Assembly (NCBI RefSeq): GCF_000719095.1 | Contig: NZ_JOEH01000026.1 | Coordinates: forward strand, 1 to 64,000 | Length of the DNA: 64,000 bases | Direction: 5' to 3' | DNA from: Streptacidiphilus jeojiense | GTDB lineage: Bacteria > Actinomycetota > Actinomycetes > Streptomycetales > Streptomycetaceae | Part shown: one piece after another, positions 1 through 7,561 of the stretch | How positions within the stretch are numbered: the first letter of the stretch is position 1 | How the letters are laid out: each line of letters starts with the position of its first letter | Position numbers and translations under genes: made by a program | The notes under the pieces: model-generated | Told to the model about the DNA's origin: nothing | The model's database searches: none | What the model saw: only the letters and a program-made list of their open reading frames with translations

Positions 1-2
1 TG

Positions 3-89
3 AGCACCACCCGAAGCCGCCTAGGCCGACTCGTCCGCCAAGGCGTCCTCACCCAACCCGGACGAGGCATCTACCAAAAACGGACTTAA
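3..89 (+). CDS. C-terminal end of a winged-helix DNA-binding protein (partial)
   Basis: The first 29 codons of the window read in frame to a TAA stop and end in RLVRQGVLTQPGRGIYQ. This looks like the recognition helix and wing of a winged helix-turn-helix domain. The gene starts upstream of the window, so its family cannot be named. Its 3' end overlaps the tail of a truncated acetyltransferase frame on the other strand. That overlap suggests a recombination junction just after this stop codon. Confidence 0.5.
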   Translation, partial: STTRSRLGRLVRQGVLTQPGRGIYQKRT

Positions 90-279
90 CGCCCTCTGAC
101 ACCTCCTCGGGCGAGGGCGGTTCGACCCAACCGAGTGCCGCACCTCCACGGACCAGGTCCGCCAGGATCCGATGGGCCGACTCCGAAAACCGGGCCCCGA
201 GGTCCGGATCGGAGGCCAACTCCTTCACGTCGAGGATGACGGGCTCACGGCTCCCGCCGCTGGTCACGGTCGTATTCAT
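49..279 (-). pseudogene. GNAT acetyltransferase, 5' remnant
   Basis: The 76-residue frame begins with a plausible N-terminus. Residues 15-60, including the segment RFSESAHRILADLVRGGAAL, match the start of actinobacterial GNAT-family acetyltransferases from memory. Those proteins are about 180-200 residues long and contain an acetyl-CoA-binding loop that is absent here. After the PPSPEEV segment (about residue 60) the sequence no longer looks like the family, and it runs into the end of a convergent DNA-binding protein gene. I infer a gene truncated by deletion or rearrangement near position 100. The exact breakpoint and any activity of the remnant are unknown. Confidence 0.55.
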
Positions 280-512
280 GACCAGCAGCCTAACCAGATC
301 AAATCCCGGAGGAGACCCTCCGCCCCCGGGGCCAATCGTGAACGCGGCACGTTACTGACCCACGTTTCCAGGGTGTGAAGCAAGCGGCGCATCCTGCGCA
401 GCGTGCGCTGGGGCCACGTAGCAGTGCGCGGTGGTGACCATCTTGACGGACCGTCGGAGATCACGGGACTGTCGTAGAACACCCTGCAACACGTTTGGTA
501 GGGGAGGGCATC

Positions 513-767
513 ATGGCGCTACGTTTCATCGGGATCGACCCCAGCACGGACACCGGCGACTCGCCGACCGTTTGGATCGACGAGGATGCAAGGGAGTTCG
601 TCATTCAGGGATGGAGAGCGGGCGAAGGTCTGCGTGAGCAGGTGACTGCGACACCTGCGCCGAACCACAAGGCGGGCGTCCCTGACCACGAGGACGTGAT
701 CCGCGTTCCGCTGCGAATGGCCGGTGTGCTTAGGAAGGCGTGCGATGTCGCCGACGGCCTTGGCTGA
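513..767 (+). CDS. Small conserved protein of an XRE regulator cassette
   Basis: An 84-residue soluble protein starting MALRFIGIDP, with no signal peptide or membrane segment. I chose the ATG at 513 because GGGGAGGG lies just upstream. I know similar short proteins only as uncharacterised Streptomyces proteins beside DUF6879 genes and XRE regulators. The segment VWIDEDAREFVIQGW followed by a run of polar residues fits that group. The stop codon lies 23 bp inside the next gene, so the two are probably translationally coupled. No biochemical role can be assigned. Confidence 0.6.
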   Translation: MALRFIGIDPSTDTGDSPTVWIDEDAREFVIQGWRAGEGLREQVTATPAPNHKAGVPDHEDVIRVPLRMAGVLRKACDVADGLG

Positions 768-1275
768 CCTCTTCAAAGAGGCCCAGCACACCGCTGTACA
801 CCTGGAACTGCGCGACCTGTATGCGGTGGACCACGAGTCAGCCGCCTACAAGGCGTGGCGCCGCGAGGGACACCGCGGTGAAGAGGGGATGGACCCCGAC
901 GGTCCGTACTGGGGAACGTGGACGCGCACGGTGCGTGAGGCGGTCGCTCGCGGTGTGGCGGTGCGGCGGGCACGGGTCGTCTCGGAGCCGGTCAGCGACT
1001 ACATCCGCTACGAGCACTCCGGTACGGCAGTGAACCTGGCTGCGGGCGAAGAGGTCCGCTGGCTGCCTCGGGCCCAGGCGAGCGACCTGCTTCTGCCGGG
1101 CAACGACTTCTGGTTGTTCGACTCGACAACTGTGCGACTGGGCCTCTTCTCCGGTGACGGCGCTCTGGTGGGCCATGAAGTGTCCACCGACCCCGGTCTT
1201 GCCCAACTGTGCGACGAGGCATTCCAGCGCGTGTGGGAGCGGGCCGTCCCGCACGAGGAGTACAAGATTCAGTAG
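745..1275 (+). CDS. DUF6879 family protein
   Basis: A 176-residue soluble protein. The N-terminal pattern LADLFKEAQHTAVHLELRDLY, a central GTWTRTVREAVARGVAVRRARVVSEPVSDYIRYEH block and the DFWLFD motif near residue 120 are typical of DUF6879, a Streptomyces family usually encoded next to XRE-type regulators. The function is unknown. The ATG at 745 gives the family-typical N-terminus and overlaps the preceding gene by 23 bp. The XRE/DUF5753 gene follows 22 bp downstream, so these genes probably form one operon. Confidence 0.8.
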   Translation: MSPTALADLFKEAQHTAVHLELRDLYAVDHESAAYKAWRREGHRGEEGMDPDGPYWGTWTRTVREAVARGVAVRRARVVSEPVSDYIRYEHSGTAVNLAAGEEVRWLPRAQASDLLLPGNDFWLFDSTTVRLGLFSGDGALVGHEVSTDPGLAQLCDEAFQRVWERAVPHEEYKIQ

Positions 1276-1297
1276 CCGTAACGTCGAACACAGCACA

Positions 1298-2161
1298 ATG
1301 TCCCGGTCTCCCAGTTCTTCCGCCCAGCAGGCGCGCGAGCGTGTCGCCGCGCGGCTGCACGAGCTCCGCAGCGACGCCCGGTTGACCACGCGGGCGCTGG
1401 CCGAGGCGTGCGGCTGGGCCGCGTCGAAGGTCTCCCGGATCGAGAACGCGATCACCGCGCCCTCGGACGCCGACCTGTGGGCCTGGTGCCGCGCCTGCGG
1501 CGTTGCGGCCCTTGCCCCGGACCTGGAGGCGATGAACCGCCAGGCCGACGAGCTGTGGACCGAATGGCACCGACGCCACCGCCCCGGCCTGCTGGCAGCC
1601 CAGGAGCGCCAGCTCCGCATCGACACCGAAGCCCAGCTGCAGCGCTCCTACAGCAGTGTCGCGATCCCCGGGGCGTTCCAGACCCTGAACTACACCATGG
1701 CGATGCTCTCCGCCTTCAACCGGTTCCACGACGGGCAGGCCGCAGCCCCCGACATCGAGGCAGCTGCCGCCAAACGGCAGGAGCGCTCCCGGCTCCTGCG
1801 CTCTGGCAAGCACCGCTTTGTCGTCCTGATCGAGGAGCACCTTCTCCTGCATCGCTTCGGCAGCACCGCGATCCTGGCCGAGCAATTGCAACACCTTGCC
1901 GAACTCCAGCGCCTGCCCGGGGTGGCCATGGGCATCGTGCCGCTCTCCGCCGAACGCCCGGCGATGTGGTGTCCGGAGTCATTCCACATCTACGACCGCG
2001 CGCGGGTATCGGTGGAGACGCTGACCGCGATCATCAGCATCACCGTGCCGGCCGACATCGCCCTGTACGAGAAGGCGTTCGGTGCGCTCGGGTCGATGGC
2101 CGTGTACGGACCTGCAGCCACCCGGAGGATCGAGAGAGCGCTGGATGTGCTGCTGCTGTGA
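1298..2161 (+). CDS. XRE-family transcriptional regulator with DUF5753 domain
   Basis: A 287-residue protein. Residues about 8-65 form a helix-turn-helix of the XRE type (LRSDARLTTRALAEACGWAA then SKVSRIENA). Residues about 95-280 form a DUF5753 domain, with the characteristic early block after QRSYSSVAIPGAFQT and a C-terminal segment on sequential residues in the IALYEKAFGAL region. Such regulators are abundant in Streptomyces and normally pair with a small DUF397 protein. None is recognisable here, and DUF6879 and other small genes take that place. The ATG at 1298 is preferred because upstream in-frame codons read through non-conserved sequence. Confidence 0.88.
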   Translation: MSRSPSSSAQQARERVAARLHELRSDARLTTRALAEACGWAASKVSRIENAITAPSDADLWAWCRACGVAALAPDLEAMNRQADELWTEWHRRHRPGLLAAQERQLRIDTEAQLQRSYSSVAIPGAFQTLNYTMAMLSAFNRFHDGQAAAPDIEAAAAKRQERSRLLRSGKHRFVVLIEEHLLLHRFGSTAILAEQLQHLAELQRLPGVAMGIVPLSAERPAMWCPESFHIYDRARVSVETLTAIISITVPADIALYEKAFGALGSMAVYGPAATRRIERALDVLLL

Positions 2162-2227
2162 GGGGCGACGCGGTGTGCAACACGGCAGAACAAGCCTCGA
2201 CCTGGACCCCGGCTCGGGAGGAGCGTG

Positions 2228-2755
2228 ATGATCCGTCAGCACACGTACCAGCAATCCCCGGAGCCCACGATGCCCGACGCCCCCAGAGACTGGCCGACCG
2301 ATCCGGCAACCCGCTGGTTGGTCAAGCAGTACACCGGCCCCTCCAAGAACATCTACGCCCGCTGGCGGGACCCCGGCGTCCTGTCCTTCCCGTTGGGAGA
2401 GAACTTCGACGCGATCGTGGTCACCCTGCACCTGGGCCGTGCGGTCGTCGAGGCGCTGCGCAGCTCAGACCTGCTGGTCGGCCCGGTGGTGGTGGACCAG
2501 CGCTCCGCCCACGCCACATTCCTGGTCCCCGCCGGGACGGCCGGGACCTGGACCCACCCCTTGACCGTCGCGCACGGCGTGGGCGAGTCGTTCTTCTGCC
2601 CGGAGCCGAGCAAGGTGGCCTGCCGCCGTGGCTGGCTGGTCAACCCCGACCAGGCCGGGGTCCTCACCGACCCGGATCAGCTCCTGACGGCGCTCGAGAG
2701 TGCCGGCGAGGAACTGATCGACAAGCAGCTGATCACAGGGAGTGGCGGCCGATGA
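2228..2755 (+). CDS. Protein resembling a stand-alone N-terminal domain of bifunctional primase-polymerase
   Basis: A 175-residue soluble protein. The order of short motifs (RWLVKQYTGPS, a LGENFDAIVV strand, a GRAVVEAL helix, GPVVVDQRSAHATFLVPAGTA and a late CRRGWLVNPD) resembles Streptomyces proteins annotated as bifunctional DNA primase/polymerase N-terminal domain. I cannot point to a complete catalytic metal-binding triad, so polymerase activity should not be assumed. GGGAGGAGC precedes ATG 2228, with GTG 2225 as an alternative start. It lies 66 bp after the XRE gene and overlaps the next gene by ATGA, which implies shared regulation. Confidence 0.55.
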   Translation: MIRQHTYQQSPEPTMPDAPRDWPTDPATRWLVKQYTGPSKNIYARWRDPGVLSFPLGENFDAIVVTLHLGRAVVEALRSSDLLVGPVVVDQRSAHATFLVPAGTAGTWTHPLTVAHGVGESFFCPEPSKVACRRGWLVNPDQAGVLTDPDQLLTALESAGEELIDKQLITGSGGR

Positions 2756-2982
2756 GCGCCCCTCCCCTCGCACTCGACACCGCCCAGGTTGTGCGAGCGC
2801 TGCGCGAGGCCCTGCACGCCCGGGGCATAACGACCCCCGTGGAGGACGGTGCCCATCTGTTCCCCGAGTCGACCAAGGGCTGGGTACGCCTCGGGCTGCT
2901 CGACCTGGACAGCGCCGCGCTCCTGGTGAGACTGCTCGCGCAGACCCCCGACTCACCACCGAGGGCGGGCTGTGAGTCCTAG
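2752..2982 (+). CDS. Small hypothetical protein coupled to the primase-like gene
   Basis: A 76-residue acidic, soluble protein starting MSAPPLALDTAQVVRALREA. Its ATG overlaps the upstream stop codon as ATGA, which strongly suggests translational coupling. Predicted content is mostly helical, with no cysteines that could form a zinc site and no export signal. I do not recognise a family. It is probably an accessory protein of the XRE cassette, inferred only from position. Confidence 0.6.
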   Translation: MSAPPLALDTAQVVRALREALHARGITTPVEDGAHLFPESTKGWVRLGLLDLDSAALLVRLLAQTPDSPPRAGCES

Positions 2983-3226
2983 CCAGCCGCTGCCGCTGTT
3001 CGAGCAGCCGGCGCGGCCCGACGAGGTCCGCGCGCAGATCGGCACGTCGGGGCGCGACCGGCGCAGCCGCGTCGTGGGTGTCGTCGTCGATTGGACACCG
3101 TCCCGTCTGCGAATGCGGCGGCACGGGCCCTTGGACTGGACCGGGGTGCACGACGATGTTGTGCCCCTGGCAGGTCCCTTGGCCACTGCGGGGATGGCCT
3201 GTCGATGCGTCAGAATGCCGTCGTAG
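2972..3226 (+). CDS. Possible small coupled ORF at the end of the XRE cassette
   Basis: An 84-codon frame starting at a GTG that overlaps the end of the preceding gene. The first 45 codons (VSPSQPLPLFEQPARPDEVR onward) have the strong third-position G/C bias of real genes here. The second half loses that bias and ends in a low-complexity tail with scattered rare codons. It may be a real small protein whose 3' end has decayed, or a shorter gene that lost its stop. No family was recognised. Confidence 0.35.
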   Translation: MSPSQPLPLFEQPARPDEVRAQIGTSGRDRRSRVVGVVVDWTPSRLRMRRHGPLDWTGVHDDVVPLAGPLATAGMACRCVRMPS

Positions 3227-3245
3227 CAGTCGGGCCCGCGCAGTC

Positions 3246-3992
3246 TCACATCCGGGACCTCAGCGCGTCGACCTCACAGCCCGGCGCGAACGGGTCGAAG
3301 CCGTGCTCGACCAGCCAGCGAACCGCCAGCAGGCTTCGCAGCGACCACCAGGCGTGGATCACGTCGAGGTCGATGTCGGCGCCGTAGCCGGCGACGACGT
3401 CTTCGAGGTGCTCCTCGTGTCCGAGCGTGAAGGTGGCGAGGTCGTACAGGGCGTCTCCCCGGCCCGCCTCGGACCAGTCGATGATGCCGGTGACCTCGTC
3501 GCCGTCGACGAAGACGTGGGCGATCTGCAGGTCGCCATGGGTGAACGCCGGAGTCCACGGCCGCAGCGCGGCCTCGGCGACCCGACGGTTGTGGGTGACC
3601 AGGTCCGCGGGCAGGAGGCCGTTCGTCACCAGCAGCCCGCACTCGTCGTCGAGTTCCGCCGCCAGCGCGGCGGTGCTCCGCCCGGCCCGGCCGGGCCACG
3701 GCGGCAGCGGCGCGTCGTGCAGCTTCCGGATGGCGGCGCCCGCCGCGGCCCACGCCGCCGGCGACCCGGTCGACGGCCCGCCGAGGCGTCCGAGCGTCGT
3801 CCCCGGGAGCGCGGCGATCGCGAGCACGGGCGGCCTGCACCACAGCACCTCCGGGGTCGGCACCGGCGCGAGGGACATCGCCTCGACCTCGACGTCGAGG
3901 CGCGCCTGATCGGCGTCCACCTTCAGGAACACGTCGCCGACGCGCAGGGTGGCGCGCTCGGAATGGGCGACGACGACTTGGACCTCATCCAT
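3246..3992 (-). CDS. Aminoglycoside-phosphotransferase-like kinase
   Basis: A 248-residue protein of the APH/choline kinase fold. It has an N-lobe strand VGDVFLKVD carrying a candidate ATP-site lysine (Lys24), the catalytic-loop signature HGDL at residues 152-155 with Asp154, and the metal-binding IIDW with Asp172 followed by an acidic GDALYDLA helix. The HxDxxxxN loop ends in His159 instead of the usual magnesium-binding Asn, so catalysis may be altered. Such proteins phosphorylate aminoglycosides, macrolides or small metabolites, and the substrate cannot be read from sequence. It is monocistronic and convergent with the XRE cassette. Confidence 0.8.
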   Translation of the reverse strand: MDEVQVVVAHSERATLRVGDVFLKVDADQARLDVEVEAMSLAPVPTPEVLWCRPPVLAIAALPGTTLGRLGGPSTGSPAAWAAAGAAIRKLHDAPLPPWPGRAGRSTAALAAELDDECGLLVTNGLLPADLVTHNRRVAEAALRPWTPAFTHGDLQIAHVFVDGDEVTGIIDWSEAGRGDALYDLATFTLGHEEHLEDVVAGYGADIDLDVIHAWWSLRSLLAVRWLVEHGFDPFAPGCEVDALRSRM

Positions 3993-4034
3993 GGGCGACC
4001 AGTATCCCGGGCCGGGCGACGATCGCCGAGGGGC

Positions 4035-4763
4035 CTAAGCCGGCGGGGCGACCAGGGTGTCGGACTGGTCGGCCCGGCGCAGGGCCTCGGCGACGAAGCC
4101 GTTCGCCTTCAGTTCCTCGACCAGGTGGCGCAGGAAACCGACGGTCTCGGGCAGCCGGGTCCTGGTCGTGCCGACGGCCTGCTGGATCTGCATGAACCGG
4201 TCCTCGATCAGGCGGTACTCCGGATGCGCCGCGACGAACTCGGTCATGGGCTGCCTGATCCCGGCCGCGACCTCCAGCCCCCCGGCGCGGAACGCGTCGA
4301 CACCGTCCTCGCCGTCCGCACCGCGCACGATGCCCGCGTGCTGGAGCGTCCGGGTGAGGTAGAGGTCGTAGGCGGAGCCACGCTTCACGCCGATGCGCAC
4401 GCCGGCCCGGTCGACCTCGGCCACCGTGGTGATGGCCGAGTCCTGGGGCACCGCGAACACCCCCTCGATGACCACGTACGGTGCGGTGAAGGCGACCTCG
4501 GCTTCACGCGCGGGCTCGACGGCCAGGAAGCACATGTCGGCCAGGCCGGACGCCATCGCCTCGTAGGACTTCCGCGCCGCGTCGAAGCAGAGGAGCTCCA
4601 CCGGCAGGCCCAGCCGCGCGCCGACCTCCCGCGCGATGTCGACCGTGACACCTGAGGGAGCCTCCGGCATGCCCTGCGCCAGGACCGGATTTCCCAGGTT
4701 GACGGAGACCCTCAGTACGCCACTGGGAGCCAGGTCCTTGCTGATGGCAGCACTCTCGATCAT
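4035..4763 (-). CDS. Amino-acid-type solute-binding protein homologue lacking a signal peptide
   Basis: A 242-residue protein of the bacterial extracellular solute-binding family 3 (PBPb) fold: SGVLRVSVNLGNPVLA, VTVDIAREVGARLG, YEAMASGLADM, FTAPYVV and AGVRIGVKRGSAYD are the usual landmarks. The start at 4763 leaves no hydrophobic leader or lipobox, and the in-frame sequence upstream does not supply a convincing one. It therefore either acts in the cytoplasm or has lost its export signal. No permease or ATPase gene is adjacent, so it is an orphan. A role as an intracellular sensor or enzyme is possible but unproved. Confidence 0.75.
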   Translation of the reverse strand: MIESAAISKDLAPSGVLRVSVNLGNPVLAQGMPEAPSGVTVDIAREVGARLGLPVELLCFDAARKSYEAMASGLADMCFLAVEPAREAEVAFTAPYVVIEGVFAVPQDSAITTVAEVDRAGVRIGVKRGSAYDLYLTRTLQHAGIVRGADGEDGVDAFRAGGLEVAAGIRQPMTEFVAAHPEYRLIEDRFMQIQQAVGTTRTRLPETVGFLRHLVEELKANGFVAEALRRADQSDTLVAPPA

Positions 4764-5073
4764 GAAGCGGATTATATGACCACGCACGACCGAGCCACCG
4801 GAAGCGCCCAGGCCGTAGCCGAAGGAGTCGCCAGACGCCCCGTCACGCCGGGCCGGGTCGTCCCGAGGCGGACGTGGGCGATCTTCACGGTCGGCCTTGC
4901 CGCCGCACCGTACGCGACACCAGGATCCCGGGCGGGCACGTGGTCTCCTGGGGGTCGGGGCGAATCGGGCCCCCGTCGAAACCGGACAGGGTTCCGGTGC
5001 CATTTGCTGAGCGGACGCGGTTCCGGTGATGAGGCCGGTCCTTCCGCCGCACTGCCAGGGAACGAGGAGTGCC
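4764..5073. other. Intergenic region between divergent genes, no gene seen
   Basis: This 310-bp stretch separates the solute-binding-protein homologue (minus strand) from the SDR gene (plus strand) and should hold both promoters. An AT-rich patch GGATTATATGACC lies within 20 bp of the minus-strand start and could be a -10 region. Frames that cross the region lack a ribosome-binding site and recognisable motifs, so I do not call a gene. Confidence 0.5.
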
Positions 5074-6024
5074 ATGGGTGAGAGCCTGATCACCACACCG
5101 TTCGGTGCCACCAGCACGGCTGCCGAAGTCGTCGCGGGAGTCGACCTGACCGGCAGGCGGGCCGTGGTCACCGGCGGGTCCTCGGGCATCGGCGTGGAGA
5201 CGGCCCGCAGCCTGGCGGCGGCGGGCGCCGAGGTGACACTCGCCGTGCGGGACACCGATGCCGGCCACCGGACCGCGGCGGACATCGCCGCGTCCACCGG
5301 ACGCGCCCACCCGCTGGTCCGCCGCCTGGACATCGCCGACCAGGCATCGGTACGGGCCTTCACCGACGGGTGGAGCGGTGCGCTGCACGTTCTGGTCAAC
5401 AACGCCGGGGTCATGGCCGTTCCGGACCTGCGGCGCAGCGCCGAGGGCTGGGAACTGCAGTTCGCCACCAACCACATGGGTCACTTCGCCCTGGCTCTGG
5501 GCCTGCACCGGGCACTGGCCGAGGCCGGCTCGGCGCGGATCGTGGCGGTCAGCTCGGTCGGCCACATCGACGGACCCGTCGACTTCGAGGACCTCAACTT
5601 CGAACGCCGTCCGTACAACGAATGGGCCGCCTACGGTCAGTCCAAGACCGCCAACATCCTGTTCGCCGTGGAGGCGTTCCGGCGCTGGGCCGACGACGGG
5701 ATCACCGCCAATGCACTGAACCCCGGCCGCATCCCCTCCACCCGCCTGATGCGGCATATGGAACCCTCCCCGCAGGCTCTCGCTCCGGGGAACGCCAACA
5801 GCACCGGCGTCTCCGTCAAGACCGTGGAGCAGGGCGCCGCCACCTCCGTGCTGCTGGCTGCCTCCCCGCTGCTGGACGGCGTCGGAGGGCGCTACTTCGA
5901 GGACTGCAACGAAGCCGGACCGCACCAGCCCGGGATCCGGCGCGGTGTCGCCGACTACGCCCTGGATGCCGACAACGCCGCCCGGCTGTGGCGGGCCTCG
6001 CTCGACCTGCTGGCTGCGGTGTAG
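5074..6024 (+). CDS. Short-chain dehydrogenase/reductase
   Basis: A 316-residue NAD(P)-dependent oxidoreductase with a Rossmann fold. It has the glycine-rich TGGSSGIG at residues 31-38, NNAG near residue 109, a catalytic Ser in VAVSSVGH and the YGQSK active-site pair (Tyr/Lys) near residue 188. The length and the C-terminal extension match the retinol dehydrogenase/WW-domain-oxidoreductase-like SDR branch common in Streptomyces. The ATG at 5074 follows AACGAGGAGT. The substrate is unknown. It lies 156 bp upstream of a second SDR on the same strand. Confidence 0.9.
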   Translation: MGESLITTPFGATSTAAEVVAGVDLTGRRAVVTGGSSGIGVETARSLAAAGAEVTLAVRDTDAGHRTAADIAASTGRAHPLVRRLDIADQASVRAFTDGWSGALHVLVNNAGVMAVPDLRRSAEGWELQFATNHMGHFALALGLHRALAEAGSARIVAVSSVGHIDGPVDFEDLNFERRPYNEWAAYGQSKTANILFAVEAFRRWADDGITANALNPGRIPSTRLMRHMEPSPQALAPGNANSTGVSVKTVEQGAATSVLLAASPLLDGVGGRYFEDCNEAGPHQPGIRRGVADYALDADNAARLWRASLDLLAAV

Positions 6025-6180
6025 CTCGGTCTCTCCGTAAGGCGTGAAGTGCAGTGCGAGGCTGGGGCTACCACCAGGGAGTATTTCTGTCGTGGCGGGG
6101 GAGGCGGGCCGTGCGCAGACTCGTAGCGAGAGCCGGGCGAAAGAGGTCGCCCCGGCGATCGTGGAAGCGAGCACCTGGTC

Positions 6181-6897
6181 ATGAGCAACACCACGCAGCA
6201 CGTCGCCGTCGTCACCGGCGCCTCCCAGGGCATCGGCGCCGCCCTGGTCACCGCCTACCGCAAGCTCGGGTACGCGGTCGTGGCGACGTCCCGCTCCATC
6301 GAGCCGTCCGACGATCCGGGGCTGCTGACGGTGCGTGGCGACCTGGCCGAGCCGGGTATGGGAGCCCGCGTCGTCGAGCAGGCACTGGCGCGGTTCGGGC
6401 GGATCGACACGCTGGTCAACAACGCGGGGATCTTCGTCGCCAAGCCGTTCACCGAGTACACCGACGAGGACTTCCAGGCGGTGGCCGGCCTGAACCTCCG
6501 CGGCTTCTTCGAGATCTCCCGCAGCGCCGTCGCGGCGATGCTCGCTCAGGGCGGTGGCGGCCACCTGGTGAACGTCTCCACCAGCCTGGTCGACCACGCC
6601 GATTCGCACGTGCCCTCGGCGCTCGCCTCGCTGACCAAGGGCGGCCTGAACGCGGTCACCAGGTCGCTGGCGATCGAGTACGCCTCCCGCGGCATCCGGG
6701 TCAACACCGTCGCGCTGGGCATCATCCGCACCTCGATGCACCCGGCCGACACGCACGCCGACCTCGCCACGCTGCATCCGCTCGGCCGGATGGGCGAGAT
6801 CGAGGACGTGGTGGACGCCATCCTGTACCTGGAGAACGCCGGATTCGTGACCGGCGAGATCCTGCACGTCGACGGAGGCCAGAGCGCCGGGCGGTGA
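6181..6897 (+). CDS. SDR-family oxidoreductase with altered active site
   Basis: A 238-residue classical-length SDR with TGASQGIG at residues 12-19, NNAG at 80-83 and a C-terminal FVTGEILHVDGGQS, all typical of the family. The active-site segment reads PSALASLTKGGL. The lysine (Lys153) is present, but the position four residues before it, normally the catalytic Tyr, is Ala149. Other actinobacterial SDRs share this ALASLTKGG pattern as far as I recall, so it is a subfamily trait rather than an obvious mutation. The reaction is unknown. It precedes the SnoaL-like gene by 48 bp, suggesting an operon. Confidence 0.88.
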   Translation: MSNTTQHVAVVTGASQGIGAALVTAYRKLGYAVVATSRSIEPSDDPGLLTVRGDLAEPGMGARVVEQALARFGRIDTLVNNAGIFVAKPFTEYTDEDFQAVAGLNLRGFFEISRSAVAAMLAQGGGGHLVNVSTSLVDHADSHVPSALASLTKGGLNAVTRSLAIEYASRGIRVNTVALGIIRTSMHPADTHADLATLHPLGRMGEIEDVVDAILYLENAGFVTGEILHVDGGQSAGR

Positions 6898-6945
6898 CCC
6901 CCGAGCAGGGCCCTGACGACCGATCATCTCCCAGGAGGAGAGCCG

Positions 6946-7317
6946 ATGAACAGCACAGCGGGCAACGAGAAGGTCCTGCGCGGTGTCCTGGACGCGTGGA
7001 AGGCCGCCGTCGACGCGCACCAGCCCGAGCGGGTCGCCGCCGGCTTCACCGAGGACGCGATCTTCCAGGGGCTCCACCCCTACAGCGTCGGCAGGCAGGG
7101 CGTCGCCGACTACTACGCCTCCCAACCGCTCGGGATGACCGCCGAGTACCGGATCCTGGAGACCAGGCAACTGGGCGAGGGCCTCGTGCTGGGCTACCAG
7201 ACCGTCGACTTCTCGTTCACCGACCGGCCGACGCTCACGGTGTACCTGAGCCTGGTGGTCCGTCAGCAGGCGGACGGCTGGTACATCAGCCACTACCAGG
7301 TCTCCAGGCTCCGCTGA
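6946..7317 (+). CDS. SnoaL/NTF2-like (SgcJ-type) protein
   Basis: A 123-residue protein with the NTF2-like alpha-plus-beta barrel pattern. It has an N-terminal helix VLRGVLDAWKAAVDAHQPERV, the FTEDAIFQGLHPYSVGRQGVADYY segment and strands ending WYISHYQVSRL. Family members are small hydrolases, isomerases or ligand-binding proteins. CAGGAGGAGAGCCG precedes the ATG at an ideal distance. It is probably co-transcribed with the upstream SDR and may act on the same small molecule. No catalytic residue can be assigned with confidence. Confidence 0.8.
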   Translation: MNSTAGNEKVLRGVLDAWKAAVDAHQPERVAAGFTEDAIFQGLHPYSVGRQGVADYYASQPLGMTAEYRILETRQLGEGLVLGYQTVDFSFTDRPTLTVYLSLVVRQQADGWYISHYQVSRLR

Positions 7318-7561
7318 GGAACCGGCCGGCGGGACCGCACAGCCTCCGGCCGGAAGCTCTCTGAAGCCCACTCCCAGGCCGAGGGCTGACGCGCGTTCGA
7401 CAAATGAACGCAGTGAGACCTCTTGACGGTCATTCATGGGCCTGTCTTGATATGTGACGGCGCAACGAGTGCGGTGAGGCTGCGGGACTTGAACCGATGG
7501 CTGCCCCACTCCCTGCTCGTGCGCGGTCGCCACCTTTCACCCACTCCATGAAGGGTCTGAC

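Noticed and set aside
276..482. Small frame on the minus strand in the gap before the first cassette gene
   Set aside because: Arg/Trp-rich, no start signals and no homologue known to me. The 280-512 gap shows nothing else convincing.
4776..5081. 101-codon frame in the gap before the first SDR gene
   Set aside because: No ribosome-binding site, no recognised motif, and weak codon bias; it overlaps the start of the SDR gene.
7423..7453. Firm promoter call for the GH5 gene
   Set aside because: TTGACG with TTGATA at 18 bp is plausible, but several overlapping alternatives exist and the CebR-type box is more than 100 bp downstream. I mention it only in the gene entry.
4885..7533. 882-codon frame on the minus strand across the two SDR genes
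   Set aside because: The plus strand carries two complete SDRs and a SnoaL-like protein with ribosome-binding sites. The minus frame is low-complexity.
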